Assembly (NCBI GenBank): GCA_020064725.1
Contig: JAGTWJ010000001.1
Coordinates: 5,208,001-5,272,000, forward strand
Length of the DNA stretch: 64,000 bases
Source of the DNA: Drechslerella dactyloides
Lineage: Eukaryota; Ascomycota; Orbiliomycetes; Orbiliales; Orbiliaceae
Reading direction: 5' to 3'
Shown in pieces: positions 43,972 through 57,538 of this stretch. The translations under genes were made by a program, and so were the position numbers. Position 1 is the stretch's first letter. Each line of letters begins with the position of its first letter. The notes beneath the pieces are model-generated. The model was not told the DNA's origin, ran no database searches, and worked only from the letters and a program-made list of their open reading frames with translations.

Positions 43972-46900
43972 GGCGGGTAACTTGCGGCGAGTTGGCTCCG
44001 GGCTGGTCCCCGGGCTTTCACGTTGGGCATCGTGTTACATTGCATTCTAAGTTACACTTGCATTGCATTGGTATAATAGACTGCATTAGCTATTTCTGAG
44101 GTCTTGATGTTGGGTTTGTTGGCGTCCTCCATTGTTCCCTTTGTTCCAAGTTATTATCACCCGCATTCATTTTCTCATCAATCACATCGCTAAGCCCTGT
44201 TATTCGTTTTGCGTTCGTTACCTTTGGATTTTGCTTCGAATTGTGATACTGTCATTTTGATTTTAAGTGCGAGGTTTCTACGGTATCACATTAATATTGC
44301 ATCCGCGGTACTGGTTCCTTGTTGTCTTTTGCACGATCTCGCCGGAGTTGGGGCGCATACCGTTTCTCCTTAAGGTTCAGCTGTTGGCGTTTCGTTCTGC
44401 ATTGCATGTTCATTCTGTCTGAATTTACTTATTATTTCATCGTTGGGTATGTATAATTCTTTTGCTGGTCGTTATTATATGATCCTGCTGCTGCGCAGTT
44501 GTTTATAGTTTGGGTTTCGTCTGTCTGTCTGTCTGTCTATTACCTGTTGGTATTGCATTGCGTACGCTATTCTTCTTTCCGGCTGGGAGGTATTTTGGTA
44601 TTCTATAGACTTGCACATCCGGTGTTTTTGATCTTCAATCACGATTCGTTACTACAGAGCCTGTCGGGCTCTTGTTGTAACGCTGATAATTGCTAATGTA
44701 ATCTCGATTGTGCTTTTGTTTCCAGTGTCTCAAAGAATGAGCGAGCGTAGATGTAAAACCTCACAACAACTAATGGGCTATCTAACATTGAATTGACATC
44801 ATATTGTAGTATCGACACCTGATCAATGACAGTATGCCTAGGATCAGCTGCACCTATTGCTTATGAGCAGCTGCTCGCTATTCCCAGTAATCAAGACGCG
44901 ACGCCGTGGTAAAGCTTCAAAGCACGTAGGCTATGCTGGCCCCGAGGACATATGTACAAGTCACCAAGCAGATTCGAACATCTGCACAGGGCGTATGTAT
45001 CGCTCATAGCATGATCCATAGAACACGTCTAGATGCAGCTGACTGGTCACGATCGAAAGCTGTGGAGCATGCATGAATGGCGTTGGACCAGGCGATGTTG
45101 TTGTCGACTCTGAGCGCTTAAAAGCTACACCAGCACCGCGTGGTTGGTTATGAGGACCAAATTGCCGCACAACAATGCATGGAGCCTGGGGTTGGCGAAC
45201 CTTCCGGTACCGGTATCGAGGATACTGATATGCAGATGTCTCAAGCTCGGGCTGCAGTATCTCATTGGAAGGCTATGGATCTTGCCATCCACTACTGGAA
45301 AAGCTAGCCAATTCGCTTGTCACAGTGCATAAACACACTTAGGGATTTATCGACATCTTATTAGCGTGACTAGTTACACGGTACGCATGATCGATCACAG
45401 ACGTCTAGACGTCCTAGGCTTAGTCTCAATTAAAATGCATTATCCGCGAAATTGCCAACATCGCCGGGCACGACAGAACCAGCCAGTTATACCTATCAAC
45501 TTCTGTGTCACAGTGGGTCCGTAGGTTGCCTGCCATGCTGCATGCAGCTACGGCGGCTTAATACTCGATCAATAATGGCATTCGGACTAGGACTAGATCC
45601 ATCACACCAGTGAGTACAATATACATTCGAATGTTCCAAATCTCAAGGATCCAATCGAGAGCTATGGCGCGAGATCTGGAGCAGTCTGTGCATGTCATTG
45701 AAAGACGGGCTAAACTTTCCCAAAATGACCCCGATACCTCGCCGGATACCGGTAGGTGGAGTCTTCAGGCCCACTTCCCCGGTACAGGCGGCCGACACCA
45801 AAGTTTGCACCCGGCGATTGCGATATGTACGCCGCTCCGAGCAAACTGGAGGTCCGCTCTGGATTTCGAAGCCCACGAACCGCACATGATGAATACAGCC
45901 TTCAGGCAAACGCGCGCTCCACAAAAGCCCCACGCTCGCATTAATTGCTGAGAAGGATGCAATATTCAGCGACGGGACGCGACATCGACTCGAGAAATGC
46001 AAACCGCTGCCACGACGCGACATCACCAGATACCGATGCCGTGATGGGTCGCAGCTGCAGCTACAGTCAGCTAGATTGCTTGCAACTCGAACCAAGTGAG
46101 CGAGCTTCGCAAATAGCGGGCCCGCTTAGCCTTGGGCAAGCTCAAGTGTGGAGTGGATGCTCGGCGCTTCGTGATTCAGTTGCTGAAACTGGCGTTGATC
46201 CGCAGTCGAAGCTGACAAGCCGCAAGACGATTTGCGATATGACAACTCAGCGCAATGAACAGGGAAGCCAGTTAATGGGATTCTCACCACTGATTTGGCG
46301 AGAGTACAAGCGATCGGTGCTGGAGGCCAGCAGCCTTCCAAGTTGCAATCAATCTGGAGAACAGCCGCTATCGTGCGTCAAGAAGCAACCTCAAGTTTGC
46401 AACGTTTGTGATCAGGAGCTAGGAGCCGCGGCGAGATGTTGCAGGTCGGTTAGCACGCCTGAGAAATGTGTTGCCCCACACCCTCGTAACACAAACCCAA
46501 ACAAGAAAACATCCACTGACAGCGCGACGAGCGTCTCTCGACTCGACTCCACTACTTCGCCGACGGACAAGCTACGAGCTACGGACTTGAATCCAAATCT
46601 GGACAAGCAAAGGCCAAGACCACCACCGCCGTTATCTACATCGGAAACCCGACTGTTGATATCAATATCGCGCGATTGCCCACGGGACAGACTCAAGACC
46701 ACTTAGGCAACCCGTTTTTCAGCGAAACCTTGGTTCGTGTCCGAGTCCTCGTTCCCTGTACGGAAGGTGCGGGCTGCCGACGGCATATCGATACCCCCGT
46801 TGAACGAGAGACATGCATTTGGAGACACAAGGGAGGGTTTGAGTTTTCGACTGATGGACGGGCGAGTAGAGCGCCCTTGACATCAGCTCACGCATTGCTT

Positions 46901-48499
46901 TGCCGCCCTCTGACCGATTACGATGTGTGAATGCATGACGTTCCGTCCTATCGCAGGGCGACCTTTTCGCCCACCTACACAGTCAGCATTATATGTTGAT
47001 ATCGTTAATGTTCTCCGCCGGGCGGATCGAATAAGCTATCAGTTGGAGTGAGAGGCTTGTCGATTAATATATCGATATCATGCAGTCTGAGGCCTTTCAA
47101 TATATCGGATGATATGAGCCTCCGGCAGCCGCCTACCTTAGCCCTAATAGCAGTCAGACAGCAGATACCTCATTCGAGTTCTCCAGCATCGAGGCCCCGC
47201 TTCACTGCATGATGTAGCTCGATGGCGACAAGACAGGAAATTCGGTAGCGGGGCAGCACTACGCATGCAGAGCAGCCGGCTCACAGCAGAACCCCCCACT
47301 AGCAACATCCAGCCACCAATAAGTATATCGACAGGGGTTAATACGCACGCACATGCCGTTATCTGGCTGCTGGTTCGTCGTTTTTCCAGCTTGCTGGAAG
47401 ATCTCGATGGTCAAATACGGACTCGCAAATCCCACCTGCAGTGTTGCCGTTCACTGCATTTCCCACGCGGGCGAGAACGAAAGTTACTAAATGCAGGATG
47501 CATTCGAAGACCATCCACCTAGTTATCTACACTGCGATGTGGGGCGTTAGCTTGATGTCTCAGAGCCAGGACATGCCATGAACCGATTAAGCAACTGCGA
47601 ACGACGCAATATCTTGACCGTGACGAGGCAGGCAGAGCAACGCCGAGCTGATCATCTCTGATCCTTATGAAATTTTCTGACCCCATGGATATCTGCAATC
47701 AGCCTTCCGAGCGAAGAAGAGAGAAATCCTTGGTGAAAGGTAAGCTGTCAGTTCGGCTAGCTGAGATCGAGGTACACAGTACCGGCTGCACCGAACCCTG
47801 TACACACTGCGACGCCCGCAAAATTCTGCACGGAATTTTATGCTCCCAGCCGTACCGAATACCTCAACCCTGGCGATTCCATTTTAATATCATACGCGGC
47901 GCCGTCCGGTATCTCTGCATACTGCAGCATCGATCCCATGCCATGTGCTACCGCAGCAACTTTACTATTCAAAGTGCCTCCGCATGCATGCAGTGGCTAT
48001 CTTAGCGTCTGCCTACGACCCCAAGCAATGCGGTGCCCACCCTCTCCAGACGGCACAGCGCAGCTAGCTGGGAGTTGTCAAATTCTCGACCTTGGCTGGC
48101 CCTTCCCTGAACCCACGAGATGTCGCTGCCCGTTTGCAGGGACGGCGATGGGCGCCCTGCTCGAATCTTGACTCTCGATTGACACAAGAGGCGTTGGAGT
48201 TGAGGGACGGGAAACCCATGGTTCTTAATAACTCAGCGCTCTCGTTTCTTTTTTGAACCCGGGTGGCTGTCTCTGGATCATAAACTTGGCCTTCTTGCTC
48301 CTCTCTTCTCGTTCTTTAGCTTCGTCCGGTTGATGTTTGATTATACACTCTCTCGTTTTCTACAACTAGCATTCCCCGTGCATGAACTTCGACAACCAGA
48401 CGGGTAAAACGACATCGATACCGACACGACACTTGACAACTCGAGTAACACAAACGGTCCACGGCCAGGCTGTGACCCACAGCTCTATGAGCAGGCAGC
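43972..48499. other. 4.5-kb spacer, no convincing gene
   Basis: A T-rich 3' region up to about 44700 contains a (TCTG)n run at 44521-44538. Beyond it lies mixed DNA. A 253-codon plus-strand frame (45945-46706) has no ATG at its listed start and low-complexity, Ser/Thr-rich content, so it is not called. TGCATGCA lies at 45539 and 47985. Confidence 0.45.
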
Positions 48500-50343
48500 A
48501 TGGCGACAAACTCGACGCATGTCCCTTCAAAGCCATTCGACCCGGATTACCCGGTACCATATTGGCACCAGCGGATGGAACTGGCAATTGTCGTCACCGT
48601 CAATACACTCTCCCGTACGTCTGTCTCTACAAAACTTAACGGCAGCACAAATATCCTTTTTTTTTGTGCAAGCACACCTAACAGGATTCCCGCAGTGCTC
48701 GCTATTCTCGCAAGACTACACCTGCGAGCTTTCCGCCTCAAACGATTCAGGGCCGACGACAAATGGATGCTGGCAGCCGGCGTACGCCACCCCGAAATCT
48801 TTCATACCCACTCAAGAATGCAAATGCAACGGCCAGCAGACACCCTCGCTGTCGCTTGAAAGGAGCTATAGTTGAATTCTGACTCGCATGCGCCCACAGG
48901 TATTCCTGATATTCCCGCATTTCGTCTGCCAGATTGGCGCGAACCGATTCGGCTCCGGCCTGTACACCGAGAACATCCCGGATCATTGGAGGCCCCCGTT
49001 CTGGTACTTTTCCTGGGGCTGGATCGGATACAACATTGTCTCCTCGCTGATCAAAATCAGCATGTGTTGCTATCTTTTGCAGATTGGTATGTGATTGAGC
49101 TCGTATCGATCCTAGCGTCTGGTCTGAGTCTACCCCTTGCTTCACGACATCCCTGAGACGGTTCATGTTGGTGTGGTATGCGAGCAGGCGCTAACTCTGC
49201 GATATGTGATAGTGCCATTCCACATGCAACTGCTCCGCCGGCTCCTCTATGTGCTGATGGTCATCACCTTTGCGCTTGGCGTCAGCATCTCGCTGTGCCA
49301 TATGTTGCAGTGCTCGCCGCTGATCAGTAACTTCATCTACAAGTTGAAGCAGGATGACTGCTTCGATATTGATATACCCCGATTTGTGTGGATTGGGGGC
49401 AGTATATTCATCGACTTATGCATACTTGCGATTCCGTGGGCGATCATCCGCGGGACGCGGATACAAGCTGCCGAGAAGCGGATCTTGTTGATTGTCTTTT
49501 CGGGGAATTTGATGGGGACGCTGGTGTGGTAAGTTTACTTTTCTATTCATATCTGCATTTTGTATATCCACTTCTGGAGATTTGTGCATGTTAGACTTCG
49601 GTTGATGGCAGTGTGGAGCCGATGGAGGATTTTGGTGCTGACGGGTTTGTACGTGTGTAACAGTGCGGTGAGCATATATTCGGCGTGGAATACGCGGCAG
49701 TCGCCGGAATTCGACCTCGCGTACACGCAGACCGCGTTTGCGATTACCAACGACGTCGAGATTCTGTTCTACACGCTCGGTGCCTCCCTTCCTGGTAAGA
49801 TATCCCTTGGACGCATTGCACGCTCACAACACACGTCTATCCTCGAGAACATACTAGCACGCTCTATCGCAACCCCACGAAAACAATAGCGGTAGTCTTC
49901 ATCGGACTACCGTTATGTAGCACGTACACGTCTGAAAGTCCACGGCTGTAGCAGATGCTGACAGTATGCATTCTACAGTCCTCTCGCCCTTCTTACTTTC
50001 TCGCTTCGCCGTCCGCCAGGAAGTCGGAGCGACCACAACGTCCCGCGTCCCGAGCTGGCGGGTCAAAGGCGGCTCGATGGCGGGCAGCCCCGTCATAGTA
50101 CGCATGCCGACCCGACCGCCAAGGACGCTGCTAACGTGGGATGATGCAACGTATACGCGCGGCGATGAGGCTACGAGGAACGACGAGCACGAGCACGATC
50201 TCGACCACGATCACGACCATGACGACGGGGCGTCGTCTGATACAACGTTGGCTACGCATATGGGCGGGAGAGCGGCGGATGGGAATGTTGAAAAGAGCTT
50301 GGAGATTGAGATTTCGCAGACGCGGGGCGACCACATGGTCTGA
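48500..50343 (+). CDS. PTH11-like seven-helix (fungal rhodopsin-domain) membrane protein
   Basis: Six exons: 48500-48614, 48696-48781, 48900-49086, 49213 to about 49525, 49595-49794, 49979-50343 (about 421 residues). Seven hydrophobic helices can be traced: ELAIVVTVNTLSLLAIL; WMLAAGVFLIFPHFV; WGWIGYNIVSSLIKISM; LLYVLMVITFALGVSISL; FVWIGGSIFIDLCILAIPW; RILLIVFSGNLMGTLV; and NDVEILFYTLGASLP. Family landmarks are ADDKW after helix 1 and the acidic E plus SLP in helix 7. The cytoplasmic tail is polar with a His/Asp-rich stretch (EHDLDHDHDHDD). The protein should sit in the plasma membrane; relatives include Magnaporthe Pth11, a surface-cue receptor (family knowledge). The extracellular CFEM domain of Pth11 is absent. 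The exon 4/5 junction is problematic: the obvious GTAAGT donor at 49529 creates an in-frame TGA, while a weak GTGGTA donor three bases upstream avoids it. Confidence 0.78.
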
Positions 50344-53300
50344 AACTACAAAACCTGCGTGCGACGAGGTCTCGAGATGTGGATATTGCTTTTTGTTGGG
50401 TTTATTAGCGGTGTTTTTGGTCGATTATAATTATCTGGGTGGGCGGAGTTCTCGTTGGATTTGCATTTCGCAGGAAGATACCCATTCGTTGGCATACTGG
50501 TGGAGAGAGATGCAGTGCGGTGCGCATTGCAGGTGATATCGTAACATTCGTTGAAAAGTCGTCGAGCGACGTATACGCTGACGTTGGACTACATCGCCAC
50601 TCTCGTTTCGAACTACCGTTATTGTATTTAATCAAGTGCAGGCTAACTGACAAGTAATTTCTATTATCATCATTATAATATAAGCTTATACACTTACACA
50701 TATATACATTTTGTGACATTTGGACCTGCATGTGGTTTAGATGTGTCTTCTTCGTTGTTTTCTCTGTGCGTAGCTTTGGTCGACGTCGCGACGTTGTTGA
50801 GGGCACGTGGCGTCTATGCACTTCCATGCATGAGCGCCTGCTTGCTCCTATGTACCACGAGAGGATGCTAGTTCTGCATGCCAAGCCACCCATATTATCC
50901 TAGCTCTGCAATTAAGATACCCTGCCATTAAACCGCTCAAAGATACTTCTTTACTTACCTCAGCTCTAAATTCCTTGGAACGAAGAGTATTGTCGGCGTG
51001 AGTACAGTTGAATTGTTGCTTGGTTTCCCTACAAAATACAACAATGGAGAGTCAACATGGAACTCGATCCACATTAAACGGCAACGGACTAACTTGTGAA
51101 CCAGATAGGAAATATCTGTATGAAGTAGACATTCGGGGCATAGTCAACTAGGCTAGACAGTGCACATTTTTTCTTCGGTCTAAGTTATCCTACAGACTCG
51201 GTGTGCCATATACATCGTGTCGACGTGTCGCATTCAATTCAAGCTATTGGCAATGCATTCGTGTGTTGCATTTTGTTCTTGTGACTTTTCGAAATCCTTC
51301 TAGTCTTGATACAACATCGACCGATGGTCATCCCTAAAGCACCGGCTACTTGTACTTCTTCTCTTGATCCGTTATGCTGCCGCATCGTGCATCGTTATTC
51401 CCGAGATTAAATATGCAAATGGCAAGGTAGAGATTCTATCCTCATAGCCATTTTCATCCTTGTTGGGTCCAAAACTGCGCGCATCTTCGAGATTTCCGTG
51501 ACCGCCATCGACATGCATCGACGGATCACTTTCATACTCATCCCGATCAGATGGGCGTGGGCCCCCCGAAGTCGTGCTCGTCGTTCTATAGCACCGACAG
51601 TCAGTCTTACGTTAGCATAGCGTATCAACGGCGGCGCTTCATAAGGGTTTAGTATATTTGCCATCGATAAGTGTCTTTTGCAATTAATTGCTCAAGCAGG
51701 AACAGTTAGTTTTCCACCGTCAGTAAGAATTAGAATGACAAGTAAGGCTGTATTTTTATACAAAATACTCAAAAGCGGATTCGCTCAAGTCCAACCTTTT
51801 CGCAGCATGTTTCGGCCGAGTACTCGAGTATCGATCGATCTCTCGTAACACAAAATCGCAATTCGAGTTGCTGAGCCCGATTCATCCATCACTGCAATCG
51901 ATCAATTGGCGGCACGCCGACACCGCCACGAAGCACGTACAACCGCATGCGACAAATACTGCGCGACTGGGTATCCGATAACCCAAAATACCGAAACTTC
52001 GTCTTATGGACTAATTTCAATGTAATAGTTTCGAGTACGTACTTGGACAAGTAGATATCCATCTGATACATATCATTAGTCCAACTTTAGATCTCACCTC
52101 GACAGTGACAGTAATCACAAAGTACAAGCACCGAGGGAGCATTCGAGCGAGCTGGTAAATAGGGATATATGATAGGAAAGCGTCTGGCTTGCGAGACAAG
52201 ATACATCCCATATAGACAATGTTATCATTTTAAGGCATACCCGTGAGATCGAAATCGAGCTAGTGCTGGTTTAAGGACTTTTAGGGTGGTAGGGGTAACA
52301 TTTTATAGATAGAGGGATGTATTCTGCAGTAACCCAACCCATCGTGGTATGTATTAGCCTAAGTCAGTTGTCTTTGTACACTCGCGCTGCCTGCAGTATA
52401 CAGAGCCTACTGTCTAAGTACGATCTATATGTCCTCCTGTCTACAGCGCCGACGCTCACCTATTTCACACACATATTCACGCACTCAGGTCCTTATTTTG
52501 ATACCTGCTTGAGCGCTTGCTCAGATATACACCTGCCTGATAGAAATTTCCTTGGCACATCATAAAAGTGACAGGATGTATGCGGACTCCGGTTCCTCTT
52601 TAATGGTGGTGACGGCGCTTTTTGTGTATCGAGTTTGAGAAGAAGAAAACCAGGTGGGCATTAGCAGATCAGCCTTGTGTGCACCAAGATCACGGTTTAT
52701 CACTACCTATTTATTTACGATAATATCCAGATAGACATTACGAAGTACAGTATATATGTCGCCAGAGATCTATGGGAGAGATATCGATATATAAGTAAGT
52801 AGGTATCCCGAATTGACAAAATTTTTGCAAGCTGCACGTACGCTCAAAAAAGTTTTTTTCTTTTCATCCCTGAACAGCAGCCACAGCTGTTTTACATTGG
52901 GAACCGGATTGCAAATGCCGAGTTACGTAGCGCTATAGAGCCATACCTGTCCCGCATCAATGCATCTCGTTGTCCTTCGAATCCTGTAGCCGTACTAGTC
53001 TGTATGACAGTCTCAGCACAACAAACCAACATTATATTCGTCGCGAAGCGCGCCGGCCGGCCGGCCGATTTCAAATTGCAACATGTTGTTAACAGGTGGA
53101 TTTGAATTGCGTCTACAGGATGCCGGCCGGCCGTCGATCGAACCATTCTCAGCCCTCGCTTATAGCCGGTCGATCCAACAACGTTGTCTAATCGACGACT
53201 AGACAGACTGCAAGATTGTGCAACCGTGCATTACGAAAGTATGGATACTAGCGGGGGGCAAAGTGTACAGATAGGTCTCATTTGCAAGCTTACCGGATAT

Positions 53301-55962
53301 CGTACGTATACTGTATCGATACACGTAGTTCTTAATCGAGGGCTCTCTGACGTGACGTCTATTTCTACACGCCAGATCACGCGGACAACATCAACATTAC
53401 ACTACCCGGGTATTTTACTATAGCATAATTTTATAAACGTAATTAACTGATAATGAATGATTGAAAGGAACTGCCGGTACTTAAGTGGCTATATGACAGC
53501 TTCGCAGGAATCATTTTTACGAGTGTTTACTTCAGCTGACGTGAAGCCGACGCCGTGGCGCACGCCATGTTCAGGCGATTTAGAATAAAGGACAGGTGGT
53601 TGGGTTGTGGACTTTCGGGGTGCAGCTGGGGCATGAATTACGTTCTTCGCATAACGTTCGCCGTTCGTGTACCCGGGAGTCGAGTCGTCGTGACTGTAAT
53701 CTCGTGCGGCGAGTTGCGGTCGAATATATTTCGATATATTATCGACGGATCTATTCAATCTTGTGATATTGGAATAGCCAGAACATCTGATTATGGCGTC
53801 GGTAGAATCACGGTGTAGGGGTAATGAATGTCGCTTCCAAGGCCAAGGGATGGAGAATTCGAACCGGGATGTTCCACGACAGCTCGATCGAGTGGATCCC
53901 GCAACGCCACACAATCCGGCCGAAAAGAAACCTCCAACCAAAACAAGCGAGGGAGCAAGGAACACAGCTAGAGCTCGCGACCCGCAGCCCTGTTGGGACA
54001 CACAATCTTCACAGCCTTGCCTGCCGAGATTCCGCTGCAGCTGAAGAATACAATCGACGGACGAGGTAATTCAGAATTTACCCTTTTCCTGTAATGTCGA
54101 CTCGCGTCGGCAGATGCATAACGTTACGTATGTATGTACAAGTACGATCACAAGACCGTCGACGGGGATGTGTATGTATGTATGTATGTATGTATGTATG
54201 TATGCATAGGATGCATACACACACTTGGCCGTCTGTCAAATCTGGCATCCTGGATTCTAGTATATTACCTGCACAGTGCTGAGGATGGCGAGGTACGTGG
54301 TGCCGGGCAGGCGGAGACTTTGTCTCGCGCGTGAAACACGGCGGCCGGCTGGACGCGACCGCGAGGGCAGTCCTAACCATCGAGACAGCCCTCGTGGTGT
54401 GAAAAATTAAAATTTCAAACCGACGCGATAATGCTGACGTCGTGTGTGTGATTGTTCGGGATTATTTCGTGCAGGCTGTGCTGGAGATATCATACCATAT
54501 CGATCGTATCGGCCGTCATATAATATACCTGTATATATGTATAGATAGACGTGCATATTGTCTACTGTCACTTTGAAACCGCAGCGCTCCTCCTCCGCGC
54601 TGCGCAGGCGAGAAAAAACAAGACGACAGCATTACATCCTTTGTAGGGACTGATTGATCCCACGACGCTAACGTCGATTGATCCTCAGGATCAGTACCGC
54701 CGCAATTTAACTTTTTTTTCCCACTCCCACTTTTTTTGCAAATTCGGAGTGAGTGAAGGATTGTCTGGTTGGCCAGCAGTCAAGGGTCCAGCCGAGGGTC
54801 TTAGCTAGCCGTTGCAGGAATAACGTTAGGATCGAAGCACGAGCGCAACTGACTAATCGCCCGTACGTTTCGTGCGTGGGAATAGGGAAAATTCCAAATC
54901 AGCCGCACCGCGAATCAACAGCGGTGTATCGCTGGGGGTCCCTACCTCCAAAGTCATCCGCCGCGCTGCACAATTGCGTGCCCAGCAGACCAAGTGTGTA
55001 AGAACCAGGAATCCCCTCACAATTCCTCACAATCCAACAAGCATATGTAAAAGTAGAAAATAGTATACTCAGACGTACATGTACACAATAGTATGCTCAG
55101 TAGTTGGTGAAGTGATGCTCGGGACGGTGAAAGGTAGCTAGCTAGCGAGGGTGGACGGGCAAGGTGAAGCGAAGCGCGAAGAATACTTGTCACTCCAACA
55201 CTCGACATGACACAGCTCAATCAACCCGATACCCCATCCCCCTCGTCCATACATTCAGCGAATGGTGAACGATAGGCTGCGAGGGCCTGTAATTAGAAAA
55301 CACGGGTATCGAGCCCATGCGCTAGTTACACCACGCAGTCCTACACACTCCTCGCTTCCGAGGGTCGACTTTGTACTGGAGGGGAGAGCTTGTATGGGGG
55401 ATGGCTCATGTTTGTATTGTTTCAGCCGGGCTGGCTGGCGGGCTGGCCAGCAGAGCTGCAGGGAAAGGGGCCTGTGCTGCTGCTCCACCGCCGCCGCCAG
55501 ATTCGATACCTGCATACACCCTTTGATGGGATTTTCGCACGTATGCGATCACTGCAGGCGTGCATGCTGTATGTGCTAATTGTAATGTACTAAATGGTGG
55601 GATTTGGATGTGGAGTGAGAGTGGGAGGCTCTGCGTGGAGCTTTGTTTAAAACGACTGGCTTTTCCGCTTTGCTGGTTTTTGGGGTTCCGCTCTCTTGGC
55701 TGCCTGCTTTGATATTTCCATCTGGTTGCTGGAGTCGCAATCTCGGATTTGGATCTTTATTTTTCTATTGCTCATTTGACAGGTGCGCCGGGTTACGGAC
55801 TGACTTGACTACAAGACTTCTTGACTACCAGTCCTTCAAAACATCGATATCCTTCCTCCAACCCTCGACATATCCTCAATCTACCAGTCAGTGGTCGACA
55901 GCGAGACTGAGTGGACAGTCAGTATACGAGTACTTAGATAATACCACACGACAACAAATAAA
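50344..55962. other. 5.6-kb spacer, no convincing gene
   Basis: Mostly AT-rich, with many TATA runs and two short GGCCGGCC-rich islands (53051-53067 and 53122-53133). A GTAT microsatellite lies at 54171-54203, and a tRNA-like motif at 55303-55336 on the minus strand. A minus-strand frame at 53489-54001 begins with GTG and is not called. Confidence 0.45.
54171..54203. repeat. (GTAT)n microsatellite
   Basis: About eight uninterrupted copies of a four-base GTAT unit in non-coding DNA. Confidence 0.9.
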
Positions 55963-57310
55963 ATGGCCGACTACAGCGCCGGCCCAATCGGCGGCGCACC
56001 ACCCGTGCAGTACACAAACGCAGCACCCGCAGCAGCACCACCGGGCACGATGGCCGCGGACTCGAAAAAGCTGATGACGACCGAGCGTCCGGCGTACCCG
56101 GAGTGGGTGCGTTTTCTGCCGCCCGTGATCTTGCTCTTCACGGTTGGCGTGCTGGCTATGGTTGCGTACGTTGTGCACACGACGGACACGGGGCAGGATT
56201 CCCTCGGCTTCAACCTGTTTGCCGTCAGTATTCCCTCCTCCCTTCCCCTCACCCTTCCATACATGCGGTGCATGATGTAGATTGTGGAGTAAAAGCTGAT
56301 GGAAGAATTTGATAGTGCGCCTGGGGATTGCTGGTGACGCCCTTCATAATCGTCGCAACGTTCACGCACCCGCGCCTGCACTACACCTACCTCATCCTCG
56401 TCCTCGCGCTGTTCAGCTGCATCTGGTGGCTGACGGCCTTCGCGTATCTGGCCTCGGATACGAAGAAAGTAATGGACGTGATCAAGCTGATCGAGTCGTA
56501 CGCGTCGCTGTACGGTTCTTCCTCGTCGATATTTAAGAGAGCCGCGATGGCGCTGCCGGGACATATCGCGATGGATTTCGCCAAGATTGACGGGTTGTTG
56601 GCTGCGGCGAAGGACGGGGGGTTGGTTAAGCGGGCGAGTTATGGGAGCGTTAGTGGGATTTTGCAGGAGTATTATAAGGAGTTTCAGACTTTGAAGACGG
56701 TGTCGAAGGTTATGGCTGGCGCTGCCGGGCTCGGCGCTATCATTTGGTGAGACCCCCCTTCACATCTATTCCCATAAAGGTGCACGTACTGATATTAGTG
56801 GTCATTGGTAGGATCCTGTGGGTGGTCTTCACGGTCATGTTTATAATCGGACTGGCCCGCGGCTCGCGCTCGTCACCAGGCGTAGCCGGCACCTACGAGC
56901 CCAAAATCGAACAGCAGCAGCAATTCCAGCCGCAGTACCAGCCGACAGCGACGCAGCTCGGCCAGCCGCCCGTCTACCCGACCATGCCGCCGCCGGCCGC
57001 GATGGACTCCTCGAGTTACGCGCCCGTCAAGTCGGAAGGTTTCGCGCCGTCGCAGCCGACGATTATACCCGTGGATCCCCGTGCGCAGGAACAGTTCATA
57101 ACACCCCCGCCACCGCCGTCGCAGGCGGCGACACCGGCGCCGGGGACGATGTATGTTAACCCGCAGTTCGGTGCGGGACAGGGACATGGGCATTCGGAGA
57201 CGCAGGTGCCGGATCGGGGGTATACTGTTTCGCCGTTGAGCGAGATTAGCGAGATGCCCGGGAGCGTGGCGGCGCAGAGGGTTGAGATGCCGGGCCACCA
57301 GCCGGCGTAG
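55963..57310 (+). CDS. four-helix membrane protein with Pro/Gln-rich tail (MARVEL-like topology)
   Basis: Three exons: 55963-56223, 56316-56746, 56812-57310 (1191 nt, 396 residues), with introns of 92 and 65 bp in matching phase. A short polar N-terminus is followed by four hydrophobic helices: about residues 48-70 (FLPPVILLFTVGVLAMVAYVV), 88-105 (CAWGLLVTPFIIVATF), 110-133 (YLILVLALFSCIWWLTAFAYLA) and 222-250 (ending WVVFTVMFIIGLARG). A long hydrophilic loop lies between helices 3 and 4 (about 135-220). Topology and the loop resemble fungal MARVEL-type or SUR7-neighbourhood proteins, but no diagnostic motif is certain. The C-terminal 150 residues are Pro, Gln and Ser-rich, probably cytoplasmic and disordered. 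The A-rich start context (AATAAAATGGCC) supports this ATG. It converges with the STK19-like gene, leaving 228 bp between stop codons. Confidence 0.75.
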
Positions 57311-57538
57311 TCATCTTTGTTGTATCTTTTATGTGTAATATGAGGGTAGTGATGTCGCTTCAAATTGATGTTTGGAGGTGCAGTGACGATAGTTATGCAT
57401 ATGCGTCTTAATATATATTAGAATTATTTCACGATGTCGTCGCCGTATTGATACTATGACTATTGTAACAGCGGGTATCTCATTCTGATTATCATTCTAA
57501 AGATCATATAAGGACATGCGGGTATCAAGTAAAATAGA

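Noticed and set aside
44960..44995. Possible tRNA T-arm at GATTCGAACATC
   Set aside because: Only a short hairpin; no D-arm, anticodon arm or acceptor stem around it.
45945..46706. 253-codon plus-strand frame
   Set aside because: It starts with a non-ATG codon and has mixed Ser/Thr-rich content with no recognisable domain and no promoter or splice support. Open-frame length alone is not enough.
53489..54001. 170-codon minus-strand frame with a hydrophobic start
   Set aside because: Begins with GTG; beyond the first 35 residues it has no protein-like features and overlaps equally long frames on the other strand.
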